The notes under the pieces: model-generated
The model's database searches: none
Told to the model about the DNA's origin: nothing
What the model saw: only the letters and a program-made list of their open reading frames with translations
Program-made: the position numbers and the translations under genes
Part shown: positions 1 to 9,267 of the stretch, piece by piece
Layout: each line of letters begins with the position of its first letter
Numbering within the stretch: position 1 is the first letter of the stretch
DNA from: an uncultured Carboxylicivirga sp.
GTDB taxonomy: Bacteria; Bacteroidota; Bacteroidia; Bacteroidales; Marinilabiliaceae
Assembly (NCBI GenBank): GCA_947503525.1
Contig: CANNEA010000001.1
Coordinates: forward strand, 1,054,001-1,118,000
Direction: 5' to 3'
Length of the DNA stretch: 64,000 nt

Positions 1-1165
1 GCGAATGTAAGAGGTTAGCTGAGAAATTAAAAGGTCGGCCTGCCCAGCGTCTGCTATAGGAAACACTTGATCGTTTTGTATTTCTGGAAATGTCACTTTG
101 ATTTGGGTCAACAAGGTTATTAACGTTGTTTTGGTCGAAGGAGCTGGTTGAGAAATTTACACTGGCAGAAAAGTTTTGATATGGATTAGCCTTTGCATCC
201 TGACGATGCGTCCATGCAATTGACATATCTTTTGTTTTCCTATAATCCGGTAAATCTTTTTCACTAAATATGTTCACTAAATATTGGAAATTAAATCGAC
301 CACTGTATTTATAACGCATCTTGTAATTCGAACCTAATCGGGTGGCCCAAGAACCATTTGTAAAAATGTCGGCTTTAACCATTAAGTCGAAATAGTCATT
401 TGCTGCCCAATAATAACCACCATCGGTTAAACCAAACCCACGTTCAGCCTCATCTCTAAATGATGGAAATATAAAACCAGAACTATAGGATGAAGTACTT
501 GGTATCATTGCAAATGGTATGACTAGAGGCAATTTAACATCTTCAACTACCAGATATGCTGGTCCGGTTATTGTTTTTTTGCCAGGAACAACTTTTGCTT
601 TGGTTAGGTTAAGGTAGAAATGTGGATGATCGTGATTGTCACAAGTCGTGTATTTTGCATGTTTCATACAATAGGCATCATCTTCAATTTTTTTTGCCCT
701 ATTACCAACTACAAATCCTTCCCCCTGTTCCGTAACTATATGTTCGATTATTGCTTTTTCTGATTCGAAATTGTACTTCATGCGGCGCATGGTATATTCT
801 CCACTAGGATCTTTAAATACGGGCAACCCAATTTCATTATTAAGGGAGTCAACCGTTCCGTAAGCAACCGCAGTACTGCTATCCATATCCAAAATAATGG
901 TGTGAGCAGTTAAAAGAACATCCTGGTAGCTGACTTCTGCATCTCCATATAAATAGGTTTTCTGGGTCAGCATGTCCGTAAAAATGGAGTCTTTTGCCTT
1001 GTACTTAATTTCAGCTTCAATTGCGAAACCGTTTCTTGAAGGAGGCTGAACAAGCGAATCTTGTTGCAGGGAATCGGGTTGCATTTCCACCCTTGCGAGT
1101 GGCTCAGATTGTGCAAAGGCTGTATTTGTATTGAGGCAAACAACTGAAATGATAGTTGTTAACAT
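1..1165 (-). CDS. lptD: LPS-assembly protein LptD, N-terminal part (cut by window start)
   Basis: The minus strand is open from the upstream end to base 1. The translation gives a signal peptide ending TNTAFAQ, then an OstA-like region (YLYGDAEVSYQDVLLTA) and the LptD barrel entry: a cysteine pair (YCMKHAKYTTCDN), the motif GPAYLVVEDVKLP, and SSYSSGFIFP. LptD sits in the outer membrane and inserts lipopolysaccharide into the outer leaflet. The C-terminal barrel lies outside the window. The start is uncertain. ATG at 1165 leaves a signal peptide with no basic residues, whereas in-frame TTG codons at 1210 or 1237 would add a lysine- and arginine-containing n-region. The gene is divergent from the amidase/MCE pair; the gap holds promoters for both sides. 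Confidence 0.88.
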   Translation of the reverse strand, partial: MLTTIISVVCLNTNTAFAQSEPLARVEMQPDSLQQDSLVQPPSRNGFAIEAEIKYKAKDSIFTDMLTQKTYLYGDAEVSYQDVLLTAHTIILDMDSSTAVAYGTVDSLNNEIGLPVFKDPSGEYTMRRMKYNFESEKAIIEHIVTEQGEGFVVGNRAKKIEDDAYCMKHAKYTTCDNHDHPHFYLNLTKAKVVPGKKTITGPAYLVVEDVKLPLVIPFAMIPSTSSYSSGFIFPSFRDEAERGFGLTDGGYYWAANDYFDLMVKADIFTNGSWATRLGSNYKMRYKYSGRFNFQYLVNIFSEKDLPDYRKTKDMSIAWTHRQDAKANPYQNFSASVNFSTSSFDQNNVNNLVDPNQSDISRNTKRSSVSYSRRWAGRPFNFSANLLHS

Positions 1166-1321
1166 CAGATTTTTAAACTGCTTTATGTATCTAAAGTATG
1201 GAAGTGTCAAAGTGGTTATTTTTTCAAGCGTCCACAAAAATAATTAAAAATTGCGCTTATAGCGGGAAAGAGAAAAAAAATAGGGCATTACTCATTCATT
1301 TTTATCTCTTCAATTATTTCC

Positions 1322-1329
1322 TATTTTTG
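1322..1329 (+). promoter_or_regulatory. Bacteroidota -7 promoter box upstream of the amidase gene
   Basis: TATTTTTG matches the Bacteroidota primary-sigma -7 consensus TAnnTTTG. It lies 19 nt before the amidase ATG, giving a short leader. The -33 position shows only a weak ATTTT, so the call rests on the -7 box and its placement. Confidence 0.45.
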
Positions 1330-1348
1330 AACTGTAATCCGTAAATGT

Positions 1349-2461
1349 ATGACAAATTATTTAGTAAATACACGCATAATTTTCTTACTCTTATTGCTAT
1401 CGGCAAGCTTACTTTCGGCTAATGAGTTATTTGGGCAAAAATCAATATCTCTTAAAACTGTGGTAATTGATGCTGGTCATGGTGGACGTGATCCGGGGGC
1501 AGTAGGTAAAATCTCAAAAGAGAAGGACATAGTTTTGGATGTAGCTCTTAAAGTTGGTGCATATTTAAACGAATATTTGCCCGAAGTAAATGTGGTTTAT
1601 ACTCGTACCAAAGATGTCTTTGTTCCCTTAAATAAGCGAGCAGAAATTGCTAATAAAAGCGAAGCTGACCTTTTTGTTTCAATTCATGCCAATGCTATTG
1701 GGGCTTCTTCCATATATGGTGCTGAAACCTTTGTTCTGGGTTTGCACCGATCTGAAGAAAATCTGGAAGTGGCAAAGAAGGAGAATGCTGTTATTGTTCT
1801 TGAAGAAGATTATAGCACAACCTATGAAGGCTTTGATCCAAATTCAACAGAGTCGTACATAATATTTGAATTGATGCAGAATGTGCATTTAGATCAAAGT
1901 ATTCATGTCGCATCAATGTTACAAAGTCAATTTCATGATCGTGTGGGACGACGAGATCGCGGTGTTAAGCAAGCCGGTTTTTTGGTGCTAAGAAAGGCTG
2001 CGATGCCAAGTGTTTTAGTTGAATTAGGTTTTTTGAGCAATAGGAAGGAAGAACAATTTATAGCATCGGAAAAAGGAAAAACTTATATGGCCTCTGCGCT
2101 TTATCGAGCCATTCGTGATTATAAGACTGAATTTGACTCAAAAAGTAAGATGGACGATGTGGCTGTAAAAAAGTTAGAGGTTGAAAAAAAGGCCGATCTG
2201 AAAGTTAAATATCGCATTCAGGTCGCTTCATCCAGATCTAAAATTAATGAAGGCACCAAAATCTATAAAAAGTTTGATGATATTTGGGTATATGAGGAAG
2301 GAGAACGGTATAAATATACAACAGGTTGTGCTTCGAATTATGGCGATATCATAAAGCAATTACATATTGTGAAAAAAGATGTTAGTGATGCTTTTGTTGT
2401 AGCCTTTCAGGAAGAACAAAAAATTCAACTTAGCGAAGCACGTAAATTGACAGAGCAATAA
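1349..2461 (+). CDS. N-acetylmuramoyl-L-alanine amidase (Amidase_3)
   Basis: A zinc amidase of 370 aa that cuts the amide bond between N-acetylmuramic acid and the stem peptide, acting on peptidoglycan in the periplasm. It has an N-terminal signal peptide (about residues 1-28, hydrophobic IIFLLLLLSASLLS). The Amidase_3 domain covers about 35-260, with VIDAGHGG (His44), Glu58 as a likely ligand, SIHAN (His113) and VELGFLSN (catalytic Glu225). The C-terminal 100 residues (after about 270) form a lysine-rich linker and a SPOR-like or small alpha/beta tail of uncertain identity. It lies 59 nt upstream of the MCE gene and is probably cotranscribed with it. The family is clear; the septal role seen in AmiC relatives is inferred. 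Confidence 0.93.
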   Translation: MTNYLVNTRIIFLLLLLSASLLSANELFGQKSISLKTVVIDAGHGGRDPGAVGKISKEKDIVLDVALKVGAYLNEYLPEVNVVYTRTKDVFVPLNKRAEIANKSEADLFVSIHANAIGASSIYGAETFVLGLHRSEENLEVAKKENAVIVLEEDYSTTYEGFDPNSTESYIIFELMQNVHLDQSIHVASMLQSQFHDRVGRRDRGVKQAGFLVLRKAAMPSVLVELGFLSNRKEEQFIASEKGKTYMASALYRAIRDYKTEFDSKSKMDDVAVKKLEVEKKADLKVKYRIQVASSRSKINEGTKIYKKFDDIWVYEEGERYKYTTGCASNYGDIIKQLHIVKKDVSDAFVVAFQEEQKIQLSEARKLTEQ

Positions 2462-2520
2462 AGGATAAAAATCTTTATATATTCGCAAGGTCTTTTGATA
2501 CAAACTTAATATCCATTTGA

Positions 2521-3756
2521 ATGAAGAAAGAAGTAAAGATTGGATTAACTGTACTGTTTTCTTTCGTCTCCCTGGTATGGGGTATAAATTTTTTAAGAGG
2601 GAGAGATATATTTCACGTTGGCGATTATTATTATGGCAGCTATGTGAGAATTGATGGCTTGACAAAAGCAAGTCCTGTATTTTACAGAGGTTTTAAAATT
2701 GGAAATGTTCGAGATATTGATTTTCACCCAACCGAACCCAATTACTTTTTGGTAACCTTCGAATTAAATAAGGAAATTATTTTACCAAAGGATAGTCGTG
2801 CTCAGATTTACAGTTTAGATTTAATGGGTACCAAAGGTGTGCAGTTTATCCCCGGAATGGATACACTTATGCTGGCCATTGGTGATACGATGAATACCTC
2901 CGTAATGGGCGATTTGAGGGATCAGGTGAGCATGGAAGTTCTTCCATTGAAGGATAAGGCAGAACGCTTGATTGTTCAGCTCGATTCGGTTTTTACTAAT
3001 TTACAGGATTTATTCGATGAAGAGAATAGAGCCAATTATAAAGCAAGTCTGGTTTCTTTTCGAAAGTCAATGGACAATTTTGAAAGGGCTTCATCAAATT
3101 TAGCCGATCAAATGTCGGAGGGAGGAGATATGGCCAATATAATTAGTAGGACAGACTCTGTGATGCTGACATTAAATTCTCAGGGACCGTATATCGATAC
3201 TGTGTTTCGAAGTATGGCTGGATTTAGTCGTCAGTTGGAAGATGCTCAAATTGACGAATCCTTGGCGGCTTTAAATCAAACACTCAATAATACTTCGCGT
3301 ATGTTAACTTCACTAAATGAGAGTGAAGGTAGTCTTGGGTTGCTAATGAATGATAAGGAGCTGTATTATTCTTTAACTGAAGTCTCGACCAGTTTAAATC
3401 GCTTATTGATTGATGTAAGACATAACCCCAAAAGATATGTCAGTTTTTCTGCTATTGATATGGGTAAAAAGCTTGTCGTTTCTGATGGTGCATATGGTAT
3501 TAAAGGTGTATTCTTTCAAGTTCAGCTTCAGGAATCAAAAAAGCCATTAAAAATGGATTCTTTGGTACTTGGCTATAAAGTTTTTGAAGACTATCGAAAA
3601 TCGAGCTATTATTATTCAATTGGTCAATCACGTGATTTTGATGAAATACAAAAAATTTACGATGAGGCTAAAGATTTTTATGGCGATTCTAAAGTGGTAG
3701 CATTTGAAAATGGAGAGCCCATAAGCCTTAAAAAAGCAAAGAAAAAAACAAGATAA
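2521..3756 (+). CDS. MCE/MlaD family lipid-transport protein
   Basis: A 411-aa protein with one N-terminal membrane anchor (about 8-25, VLFSFVSLVWGINFLRG) followed by an MCE domain (about 38-115; SPVFYRGFKIGNV, then DLMGTKGVQFIPG). The C-terminal half is largely helical. MCE proteins are periplasmic, form hexameric rings and bind phospholipids for MlaFEDB-type ABC transporters that keep the outer membrane asymmetric. No mlaE/mlaF partner is in this window, so the ATPase and permease must lie elsewhere. The gene follows the amidase, with lptD divergent, making an envelope-maintenance neighbourhood. ATG at 2521 places the anchor right at the N-terminus, as expected. Confidence 0.9.
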   Translation: MKKEVKIGLTVLFSFVSLVWGINFLRGRDIFHVGDYYYGSYVRIDGLTKASPVFYRGFKIGNVRDIDFHPTEPNYFLVTFELNKEIILPKDSRAQIYSLDLMGTKGVQFIPGMDTLMLAIGDTMNTSVMGDLRDQVSMEVLPLKDKAERLIVQLDSVFTNLQDLFDEENRANYKASLVSFRKSMDNFERASSNLADQMSEGGDMANIISRTDSVMLTLNSQGPYIDTVFRSMAGFSRQLEDAQIDESLAALNQTLNNTSRMLTSLNESEGSLGLLMNDKELYYSLTEVSTSLNRLLIDVRHNPKRYVSFSAIDMGKKLVVSDGAYGIKGVFFQVQLQESKKPLKMDSLVLGYKVFEDYRKSSYYYSIGQSRDFDEIQKIYDEAKDFYGDSKVVAFENGEPISLKKAKKKTR

Positions 3757-4070
3757 AAAAATTATATATATGTAAAGTAGGAGTACTTTAAATTTTTTTT
3801 ACCTCAAGGTTAAGTTTTTTTTCATATGATGTTACACCTGTTGATTTTACTGTGTTATGTAATCTCTGCTATTATTCACGCAAAGGCATATTGTTCTCTT
3901 TATTAACTGTTTAGCCTTAATAATGTTAAAGTACTGATTTCCAAGTATCGAATAGTGTTTTGTAGAATGTCAAGAAAAATTAAGTTTTTTTTTCACTTTT
4001 TTTTTCACAAATTTTGTAATCAACAAAGGGATAGTTATCAAACATAATTCTAAAAAGGAACGCGAAAAGA
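3757..4070. other. dnaA upstream region (314 bp, AT-rich, no gene)
   Basis: This AT-rich stretch with long T runs lies between the MCE gene and dnaA. One near-match to a DnaA box is visible (TTATTCACG at 3872-3880, one mismatch to TTATNCACA), and a weaker one (TTTTTCACA) sits near 4010. There is no box cluster and no adjacent dnaN or recF, so the sequence does not support calling it an origin. DnaA autoregulation is a reasonable alternative for the single box. No clear TAnnTTTG promoter was found. Confidence 0.4.
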
Positions 4071-5501
4071 ATGAAAGCCGATTACACTAAAGTTTGGACG
4101 GATTGCCTGCAAGTCATTAAGGACAATATACCTCAAACTAGTTTCCAAACATGGTTCGAACCCATCAATGCTGTAAAGCTTGAAAAGGATATCTTAACGA
4201 TACAGGTTCCAAGCCTGTTTTTTTACGAGTATCTGGAAGAGCATTACATCGATTTGCTTAGTAGGACCCTCCGAAAGCAATTAGGAGTTGCAGCTAAGCT
4301 TGAGTACAATGTTGTAATGGACAATAGTCACATTGATAATAGTAAACCATATACTTTAAATTTTCCAACTACAAATAAAACAGATTTACGTAATCGGCCG
4401 GTGTCTGTTTCTACTACTCAGGAACGTCCTGATATTAGAAATCCTTTTGTAATTCCTGGAATTAAGAAGCTAAATGTTGACCCTCAGTTAAATAGTGATT
4501 ATAGTTTTGATAATTATATTGAAGGTGATTGCAATAGATTGGCTCGAAGTGCTGGTTTAGCGGTTGCAAAGAACCCGGGGAAAACAGCGTTCAACCCTTT
4601 GTTCTTATATGGAAATTCAGGCTTAGGTAAAACTCACCTTGCACAATCCATTGGTATTGAAGTTAAACGCACTATGCCGGAAAAAACGGTATTGTACGTT
4701 AATGCTAATAAATTTCAGACACAGTTTACCGATTCTGTAAGAAATAACTCACAAAACGATTTTTTGAATTTTTATCAAATGATCGATGTGCTGATTATTG
4801 ATGATGTGCATGAATTTGCAGGTAAAACTAAAACTCAAAATACATTCTTCCATATTTTTAATCACCTGCATCAAACAGGAAAGCAATTAATTATCACCAG
4901 TGATAAAGCACCGGTTGAATTGCTTGGTTTGGAAGATCGTTTATTATCTCGTTTTAAATGGGGATTATCAGCTGATATACAGGTGCCTGATTTTGAAACA
5001 CGAGTTGACATCTTGAATCGTAAGATTTATACAGATGGATTAACAGTTCCTGAGGATGTGGTTTATTACATTGCGAGCAATGTGGTTAATAATGTGCGTG
5101 AATTAGAAGGAGCATTGATTTCTTTATTAGCTCAGGCAACATTGAATCGTCAGGAAATCAACTTTGAATCTGCCAAGAGCATCATTGATAAGTTGGTGAA
5201 GAAAACAACAAAAGAGGTCTCGGTAGAATCCATCTCAAAAACGGTTTGTGATTATTTTGGATTGGATTTGGAAATGCTTCAGTCAAAAACCCGTAAGCGC
5301 GAAATTGTGCAGGCTCGACAAGTGGCCATGTTCTTTAGCAAGGGTATGACAAATTCTTCTTTATCAGCTATAGGTGCAAAAATTGGTAAGAAAGACCATG
5401 CAACCGTATTGCATGCTTGTAAAGCAATCAATAATCTTATTGAAACGAACAAAGATTTTAAAGGACAAATTAAAGAGATTGAAGCTCAATTGAAATCGTA
5501 A
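4071..5501 (+). CDS. dnaA: chromosomal replication initiator DnaA
   Basis: The replication initiator, 476 aa, a usual family length. Domain I (about 1-80) contains the typical QTSFQTWFEP. A variable linker precedes the AAA+ domain, which has Walker A GNSGLGKTH (about 181-189), Walker B VLIIDDVHEF (about 240-249) and a sensor region around ITSDKAP. Domain IV at the C-terminus has the DnaA-box recognition helix KKDHATVLHACKAI. It binds origin boxes and melts DNA when bound to ATP. It stands alone, bounded downstream by a strong terminator; dnaN and recF are not adjacent, which is common in Bacteroidota. Confidence 0.98.
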   Translation: MKADYTKVWTDCLQVIKDNIPQTSFQTWFEPINAVKLEKDILTIQVPSLFFYEYLEEHYIDLLSRTLRKQLGVAAKLEYNVVMDNSHIDNSKPYTLNFPTTNKTDLRNRPVSVSTTQERPDIRNPFVIPGIKKLNVDPQLNSDYSFDNYIEGDCNRLARSAGLAVAKNPGKTAFNPLFLYGNSGLGKTHLAQSIGIEVKRTMPEKTVLYVNANKFQTQFTDSVRNNSQNDFLNFYQMIDVLIIDDVHEFAGKTKTQNTFFHIFNHLHQTGKQLIITSDKAPVELLGLEDRLLSRFKWGLSADIQVPDFETRVDILNRKIYTDGLTVPEDVVYYIASNVVNNVRELEGALISLLAQATLNRQEINFESAKSIIDKLVKKTTKEVSVESISKTVCDYFGLDLEMLQSKTRKREIVQARQVAMFFSKGMTNSSLSAIGAKIGKKDHATVLHACKAINNLIETNKDFKGQIKEIEAQLKS

Positions 5502-5520
5502 GGATATTTTAACTATAGAT

Positions 5521-5552
5521 AAAGGCATTCGGTAATCCGAATGCCTTTTTTT
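5521..5552 (+). terminator. intrinsic terminator after dnaA
   Basis: A perfect 12-bp stem (AAAGGCATTCGG pairs with CCGAATGCCTTT) with a TAAT loop, running into seven T residues from 5546. It lies 19 nt after the dnaA stop codon. Confidence 0.9.
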
Positions 5553-5648
5553 ATACCTTAATGTAGGATGAATCATCAAATTAGCTATTTTTACTTGCCT
5601 TTATAATTAAGCTAAAATGCTATGAATTCTACATCTAAATAGTTAAAA

Positions 5649-7760
5649 ATGAAACACATATTTTTATCATTAATTGTTATGTCAATTATGGCAACATCAT
5701 GTCAGGTCAATAAAAAGCAGGAGCTTAATCCCTTTTTCCAAGCGTATACAACTGAATTTAAGGCTCCGCCATTCGATTTAGTTAAGGAATCTCATTATTT
5801 GCCTGCATTTAAGAAAGCAATTGAAGAGCAAGAGAAAGAAATACAAAGTATTGTTACAAATACAGAAGCTCCTACATTCGAAAATACAATTTTGGCCTTT
5901 GATCGTTCAGGTGAATTGTTATCAAAAGTTGGTAATGTTTTTTACAATGTAAAAGAAACCGATAATAATGAACAACTTCAGGCTATTGCACGAGAAGTAT
6001 CACCCTTGATAACCAAGCATAGGGATAATATTTCAATGAACCTTGACCTTTTTAATCGTGTAAAAGTTGTTTTTGATCAACGTAGCAATCTGAATTTGGA
6101 CAAGTTGCAAATACGGGTTGTTGAAAAGTATTATCAGGATTTTGTCCGTAACGGTGCCGAATTGAATAATGAAAATCAGGAAAAGCTAAAGAGTCTGAAT
6201 GAAGAATTGTCGATGCTAACTCTAAAGTTTGGTGAAAACCAGTTGGCTGAAACCAATAGTAATTTTAGTTTATTGATTGATAATGAAAAGGATCTTTCCG
6301 GTTTGTCTTCTGGAGTAAGAGAAGCAGCACAAATGACTGCTAAGCAAAATGGATTTGAGGGTCAATGGATGTTCACTCTTCAAAAACCAAGTTTGATACC
6401 TTTCTTGCAATACGCGGATAATCGTGAGCTTCGTGAAAAAATTTACAAAGGTTATTTCATGAGAGGAAATAACGGAAATGAATTTGATAATAAAGAAGTT
6501 GCTTCCAAAATGGCCATGTTAAGAGCGGAACGTTCGAAACTACTGGGATTCAATACGCATGCTGAATATGTTATTGATGTCAATATGGCTAAAACACCAG
6601 AAAAAGTCTATGAGTTTTTAGATCAACTTTGGGTTCCGGCATTGGAAATGTCAAAAAATGAATTGAAGGAGATGCAATCGATAATTGATGCAGAAGGCGG
6701 CGAATTTGAGCTTCAAAGTTGGGATTGGTGGTATTACTCCGAAAAGCTGAGAAAAGCCAAATATGATCTGGATGAATCACAAATAAAGCCATATTTTAAG
6801 CTGGACAATGTTAGGGATGGAATGTTTTGGGTTGCTCAGAAACTTTACGGCATTACCATGACAGAAATAAATAGTGTATCTGTTTACAATGAGGCTGTTG
6901 AGGTTTTTGAGGTTAAAGAGGCCGACGGTTCGCATCTTGGATTGTTATATATGGATTATCATCCGCGCGCAAGCAAAGGTCCTGGAGCATGGTGTACAAG
7001 TTTTCGGGAATCGATAACAAAAGATGGGGTAAAGACTGCACCTTTGGTTTCGATCGTTTGTAATTTCACAAGTCCAACCTCGGATGCTCCTGCCTTGTTA
7101 AATTTTGATGAAGTAACAACATTGTTTCATGAATTTGGACATGCTTTACACGGCTTATTTACAGAGGGTGAGTACAAGCGAATTGCGGGAATTGTTCCGA
7201 ATGATTACGTTGAATTACCATCTCAAATTATGGAGAATTGGGCGGCTGAGCCTGAAGTGCTAAAGCATTATGCACTCCATTATAAAACGGGCGAACCAAT
7301 TTCTGATGAGCTAATTGCGAAAATCCAGAAGAGTGGTCATTTTAATCAGGGTTTTGAAACCGTTGAATATTTAGCTGCATCTATTCTGGATTTAGACTGG
7401 CATGGCCTTAAGGCAGGACATTCGGTAAAAAGCGCGTTGGAATTTGAAAATGCCTCAATGGATAAGATTGGTTTAATAGACGAAATTATTCCAAGATACA
7501 GAACTACATATTTCGGTCATATATTCGATGGAGGCTATTCAGCCGGTTACTATGTTTATATTTGGGCGGCTGTTTTGGATACGGATGCATTTGATGCTTT
7601 CAAGCAATCAGGAGATCTTTTTAATCCTGAATTGGCCATGAAATTTCGGAAAAATTGTTTGGCTGAATGTGGCGATGATGAAGGAATGGTGCAGTACCAG
7701 AAGTTCAGAGGACAGGAGCCTTCCGTAACTCCACTGTTAGAGAAGAGAGGATTGAATTAG
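5649..7760 (+). CDS. M3 family zinc oligopeptidase, predicted lipoprotein (Dcp-like)
   Basis: A 703-aa thimet-oligopeptidase-family metallopeptidase. The zinc motif HEFGH is at about 494-498 inside TLFHEFGHALHGLF, with the third ligand glutamate in the following helix (LPSQIMENW). The N-terminus is a lipoprotein signal with lipobox ATSC, cysteine at about residue 18, so it is probably anchored to a periplasm-facing membrane, unlike cytoplasmic Dcp/OpdA of enterobacteria. The family releases dipeptides from, or cleaves, short peptides. Length and the GYSAGYYVYIWA motif near the C-terminus match peptidyl-dipeptidase Dcp. A strong terminator follows; the gene is monocistronic. Confidence 0.93.
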   Translation: MKHIFLSLIVMSIMATSCQVNKKQELNPFFQAYTTEFKAPPFDLVKESHYLPAFKKAIEEQEKEIQSIVTNTEAPTFENTILAFDRSGELLSKVGNVFYNVKETDNNEQLQAIAREVSPLITKHRDNISMNLDLFNRVKVVFDQRSNLNLDKLQIRVVEKYYQDFVRNGAELNNENQEKLKSLNEELSMLTLKFGENQLAETNSNFSLLIDNEKDLSGLSSGVREAAQMTAKQNGFEGQWMFTLQKPSLIPFLQYADNRELREKIYKGYFMRGNNGNEFDNKEVASKMAMLRAERSKLLGFNTHAEYVIDVNMAKTPEKVYEFLDQLWVPALEMSKNELKEMQSIIDAEGGEFELQSWDWWYYSEKLRKAKYDLDESQIKPYFKLDNVRDGMFWVAQKLYGITMTEINSVSVYNEAVEVFEVKEADGSHLGLLYMDYHPRASKGPGAWCTSFRESITKDGVKTAPLVSIVCNFTSPTSDAPALLNFDEVTTLFHEFGHALHGLFTEGEYKRIAGIVPNDYVELPSQIMENWAAEPEVLKHYALHYKTGEPISDELIAKIQKSGHFNQGFETVEYLAASILDLDWHGLKAGHSVKSALEFENASMDKIGLIDEIIPRYRTTYFGHIFDGGYSAGYYVYIWAAVLDTDAFDAFKQSGDLFNPELAMKFRKNCLAECGDDEGMVQYQKFRGQEPSVTPLLEKRGLN

Positions 7761-7776
7761 ATCACTAATTATAAAT

Positions 7777-7822
7777 AAAACGAGGGCCGTAGATAATAAA
7801 TATCTATGGCCCTCGTTTTTTT
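7777..7822. terminator. terminator hairpin between convergent peptidase and peroxidase genes
   Basis: A long stem (7777-7795 with 7801-7819, one G-U wobble) carries the core CGAGGGCC and runs into seven T residues on the plus strand. The minus-strand reading also ends in a T-rich tract, so it could serve both converging transcripts. Confidence 0.85.
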
Positions 7823-7894
7823 GTAAAAGTTGCCATCCTTTTCAGAACAATATATAAGGGATAGTTACAACATACTCTAATAGGGTGACAACTT

Positions 7895-8443
7895 TTAGCC
7901 TTTAATCCATTTTATTATTTCCGGATCATACGGTTTAGTTTTAGGTGAAATAACCTTCTCTATTTTACCTTCTTTACTAATCAAATATTTTTGAAAATTC
8001 CACGAAACTTTACTGTCTTCAAATTTATTCTCTTCTTTGGTAGTTAACCATTTGTATAAAGGATCAATGTCATCTCCTTTTACCGATATTTTTGACATCA
8101 TTTGAAAGGTAACGCCATAATTTTCTGTGCAAAATGTTTGTATTTCTTTCTCCGAACCCGGCTCTTGTCCCATAAAATTGTTGGCCGGAAAACCAATAAT
8201 CACAAAACCCTTTGCACCAAACTCTTCATGAAGCTGTTGGAGTTGCTCGTATTGTGGTGTTAAACCACACTTGCTGGCCACATTAACTACCATTACTTTT
8301 TTCCCTTTCAGCTGCGACATGTCATATTTGTCACCATTTATATCTTTTACTTCAAAATCGTAAAAGGACTTAGCAGCGTTTTGGCTTTGACCGTTAAATG
8401 CTATTAGCGTTAAGATAGTGAACAAAATTGATACTCTTTTCAT
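7895..8443 (-). CDS. glutathione peroxidase family protein, exported
   Basis: A 182-aa thioredoxin-fold peroxidase. The peroxidatic cysteine is Cys59 (NVASKCGLT), with the partner residues Gln93 (GFPANNFMGQEPG) and Trp148-Asn149 (SWNF). Cys105 lies 46 residues after the peroxidatic cysteine, the spacing of the resolving cysteine in thioredoxin-dependent GPx enzymes, so thioredoxin rather than glutathione is the more likely reductant (inference). An N-terminal signal peptide (about 1-20) suggests a periplasmic location. The role is reduction of hydrogen peroxide and lipid hydroperoxides. It lies 97 bp downstream of pcm on the same strand. Confidence 0.92.
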   Translation of the reverse strand: MKRVSILFTILTLIAFNGQSQNAAKSFYDFEVKDINGDKYDMSQLKGKKVMVVNVASKCGLTPQYEQLQQLHEEFGAKGFVIIGFPANNFMGQEPGSEKEIQTFCTENYGVTFQMMSKISVKGDDIDPLYKWLTTKEENKFEDSKVSWNFQKYLISKEGKIEKVISPKTKPYDPEIIKWIKG

Positions 8444-8540
8444 CTTCGTTAAGTTCTAATTAAGTTAAATTTTTAATGTAAACACGCAATGCTGTGTAAA
8501 AGTTCTAAATGCTAATTAATCTTGAGATTATGTCTTTAAT

Positions 8541-9221
8541 TTACTGGTCAAATTCGCGAGTAAACGGCACAAAACGAACTGCTAATAAATTTCTTGTTTT
8601 AATTTTATTATTCTCTTTTGTAATTATTTTTAAATATTGGCTTGAGCCCTTTGGTCCAACCGGAACAATTAGTTTGCCTCCTTCGGCCAATTGATCCAGA
8701 AGGGGCTGAGGTATTTTAGAGGGTGCAGCTGTAACTATTATGGCATCAAATGGTGCATGTTCTATCCAGCCATTATATCCATCCCCATCTTTGCATCTTA
8801 TATTCTGATAACCAAGTTCTTTTAGTTTATATGCACTTACCTTTGCCAAAGCCGAAACAATTTCAATAGTATAAACACTATCCACAATTTCAGCAAGAAT
8901 GGCAGCTTGATAGCCACTTCCTGTTCCAATCTCCAAAACTTTATCACGTTTGTTCAAGTCTAGTTTTTCGGTCATATAGGCCACAATGTATGGCTGTGAA
9001 ATGGTTTGATTATACCCAATTGGTAATGGACAATCGTGATAAGAACGTGCTTTATGTTTCTCCGGCACAAAAAAATGACGAGGAACACTTTTCATTGCTT
9101 CAATCACCATCTGATTTGAGATGCCTCTCGCTTCAATTTGATTTCGAACCATTTCTGCACGCATATGCTTGTAGTTTTGAAAAGTGATTAGTAAGGCTAA
9201 TATGTTGATGATAATAAACAC
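8541..9221 (-). CDS. pcm: protein-L-isoaspartate O-methyltransferase
   Basis: A SAM-dependent methyltransferase (226 aa) that starts repair of isoaspartyl residues in aged proteins. Visible motifs are RHFFVPEKHKARSYHDCPL, PIGYNQTISQPYIVAYM and the SAM-binding loop VLEIGTGSGYQAAIL. The first 19 residues are hydrophobic (FIIINILALLITF), so the annotated start gives a membrane-anchored or exported form. An internal ATG at 9164 (MRAEMVRNQI) would give the usual cytoplasmic length. The upstream gene's terminator hairpin ends just 15 nt before the longer start, so the start choice is open. Confidence 0.9.
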   Translation of the reverse strand: MFIIINILALLITFQNYKHMRAEMVRNQIEARGISNQMVIEAMKSVPRHFFVPEKHKARSYHDCPLPIGYNQTISQPYIVAYMTEKLDLNKRDKVLEIGTGSGYQAAILAEIVDSVYTIEIVSALAKVSAYKLKELGYQNIRCKDGDGYNGWIEHAPFDAIIVTAAPSKIPQPLLDQLAEGGKLIVPVGPKGSSQYLKIITKENNKIKTRNLLAVRFVPFTREFDQ

Positions 9222-9257
9222 AATAAATAAAATAAATCCAGGCCATAAGGCCTGGAT
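9222..9257 (-). terminator. intrinsic terminator on the minus strand
   Basis: ATCCAGGCC (9236-9244) pairs with GGCCTGGAT (9249-9257) around an ATAA loop. Read on the minus strand it is followed by a T-rich tract. It ends the transcript of the two small genes at 9268-10161 before pcm. Confidence 0.75.
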
Positions 9258-9267
9258 AATTAATAGA

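Noticed and set aside
3757-4070. Chromosome origin upstream of dnaA
   Set aside because: Only one near-match DnaA box and no cluster; AT-richness alone is not evidence.
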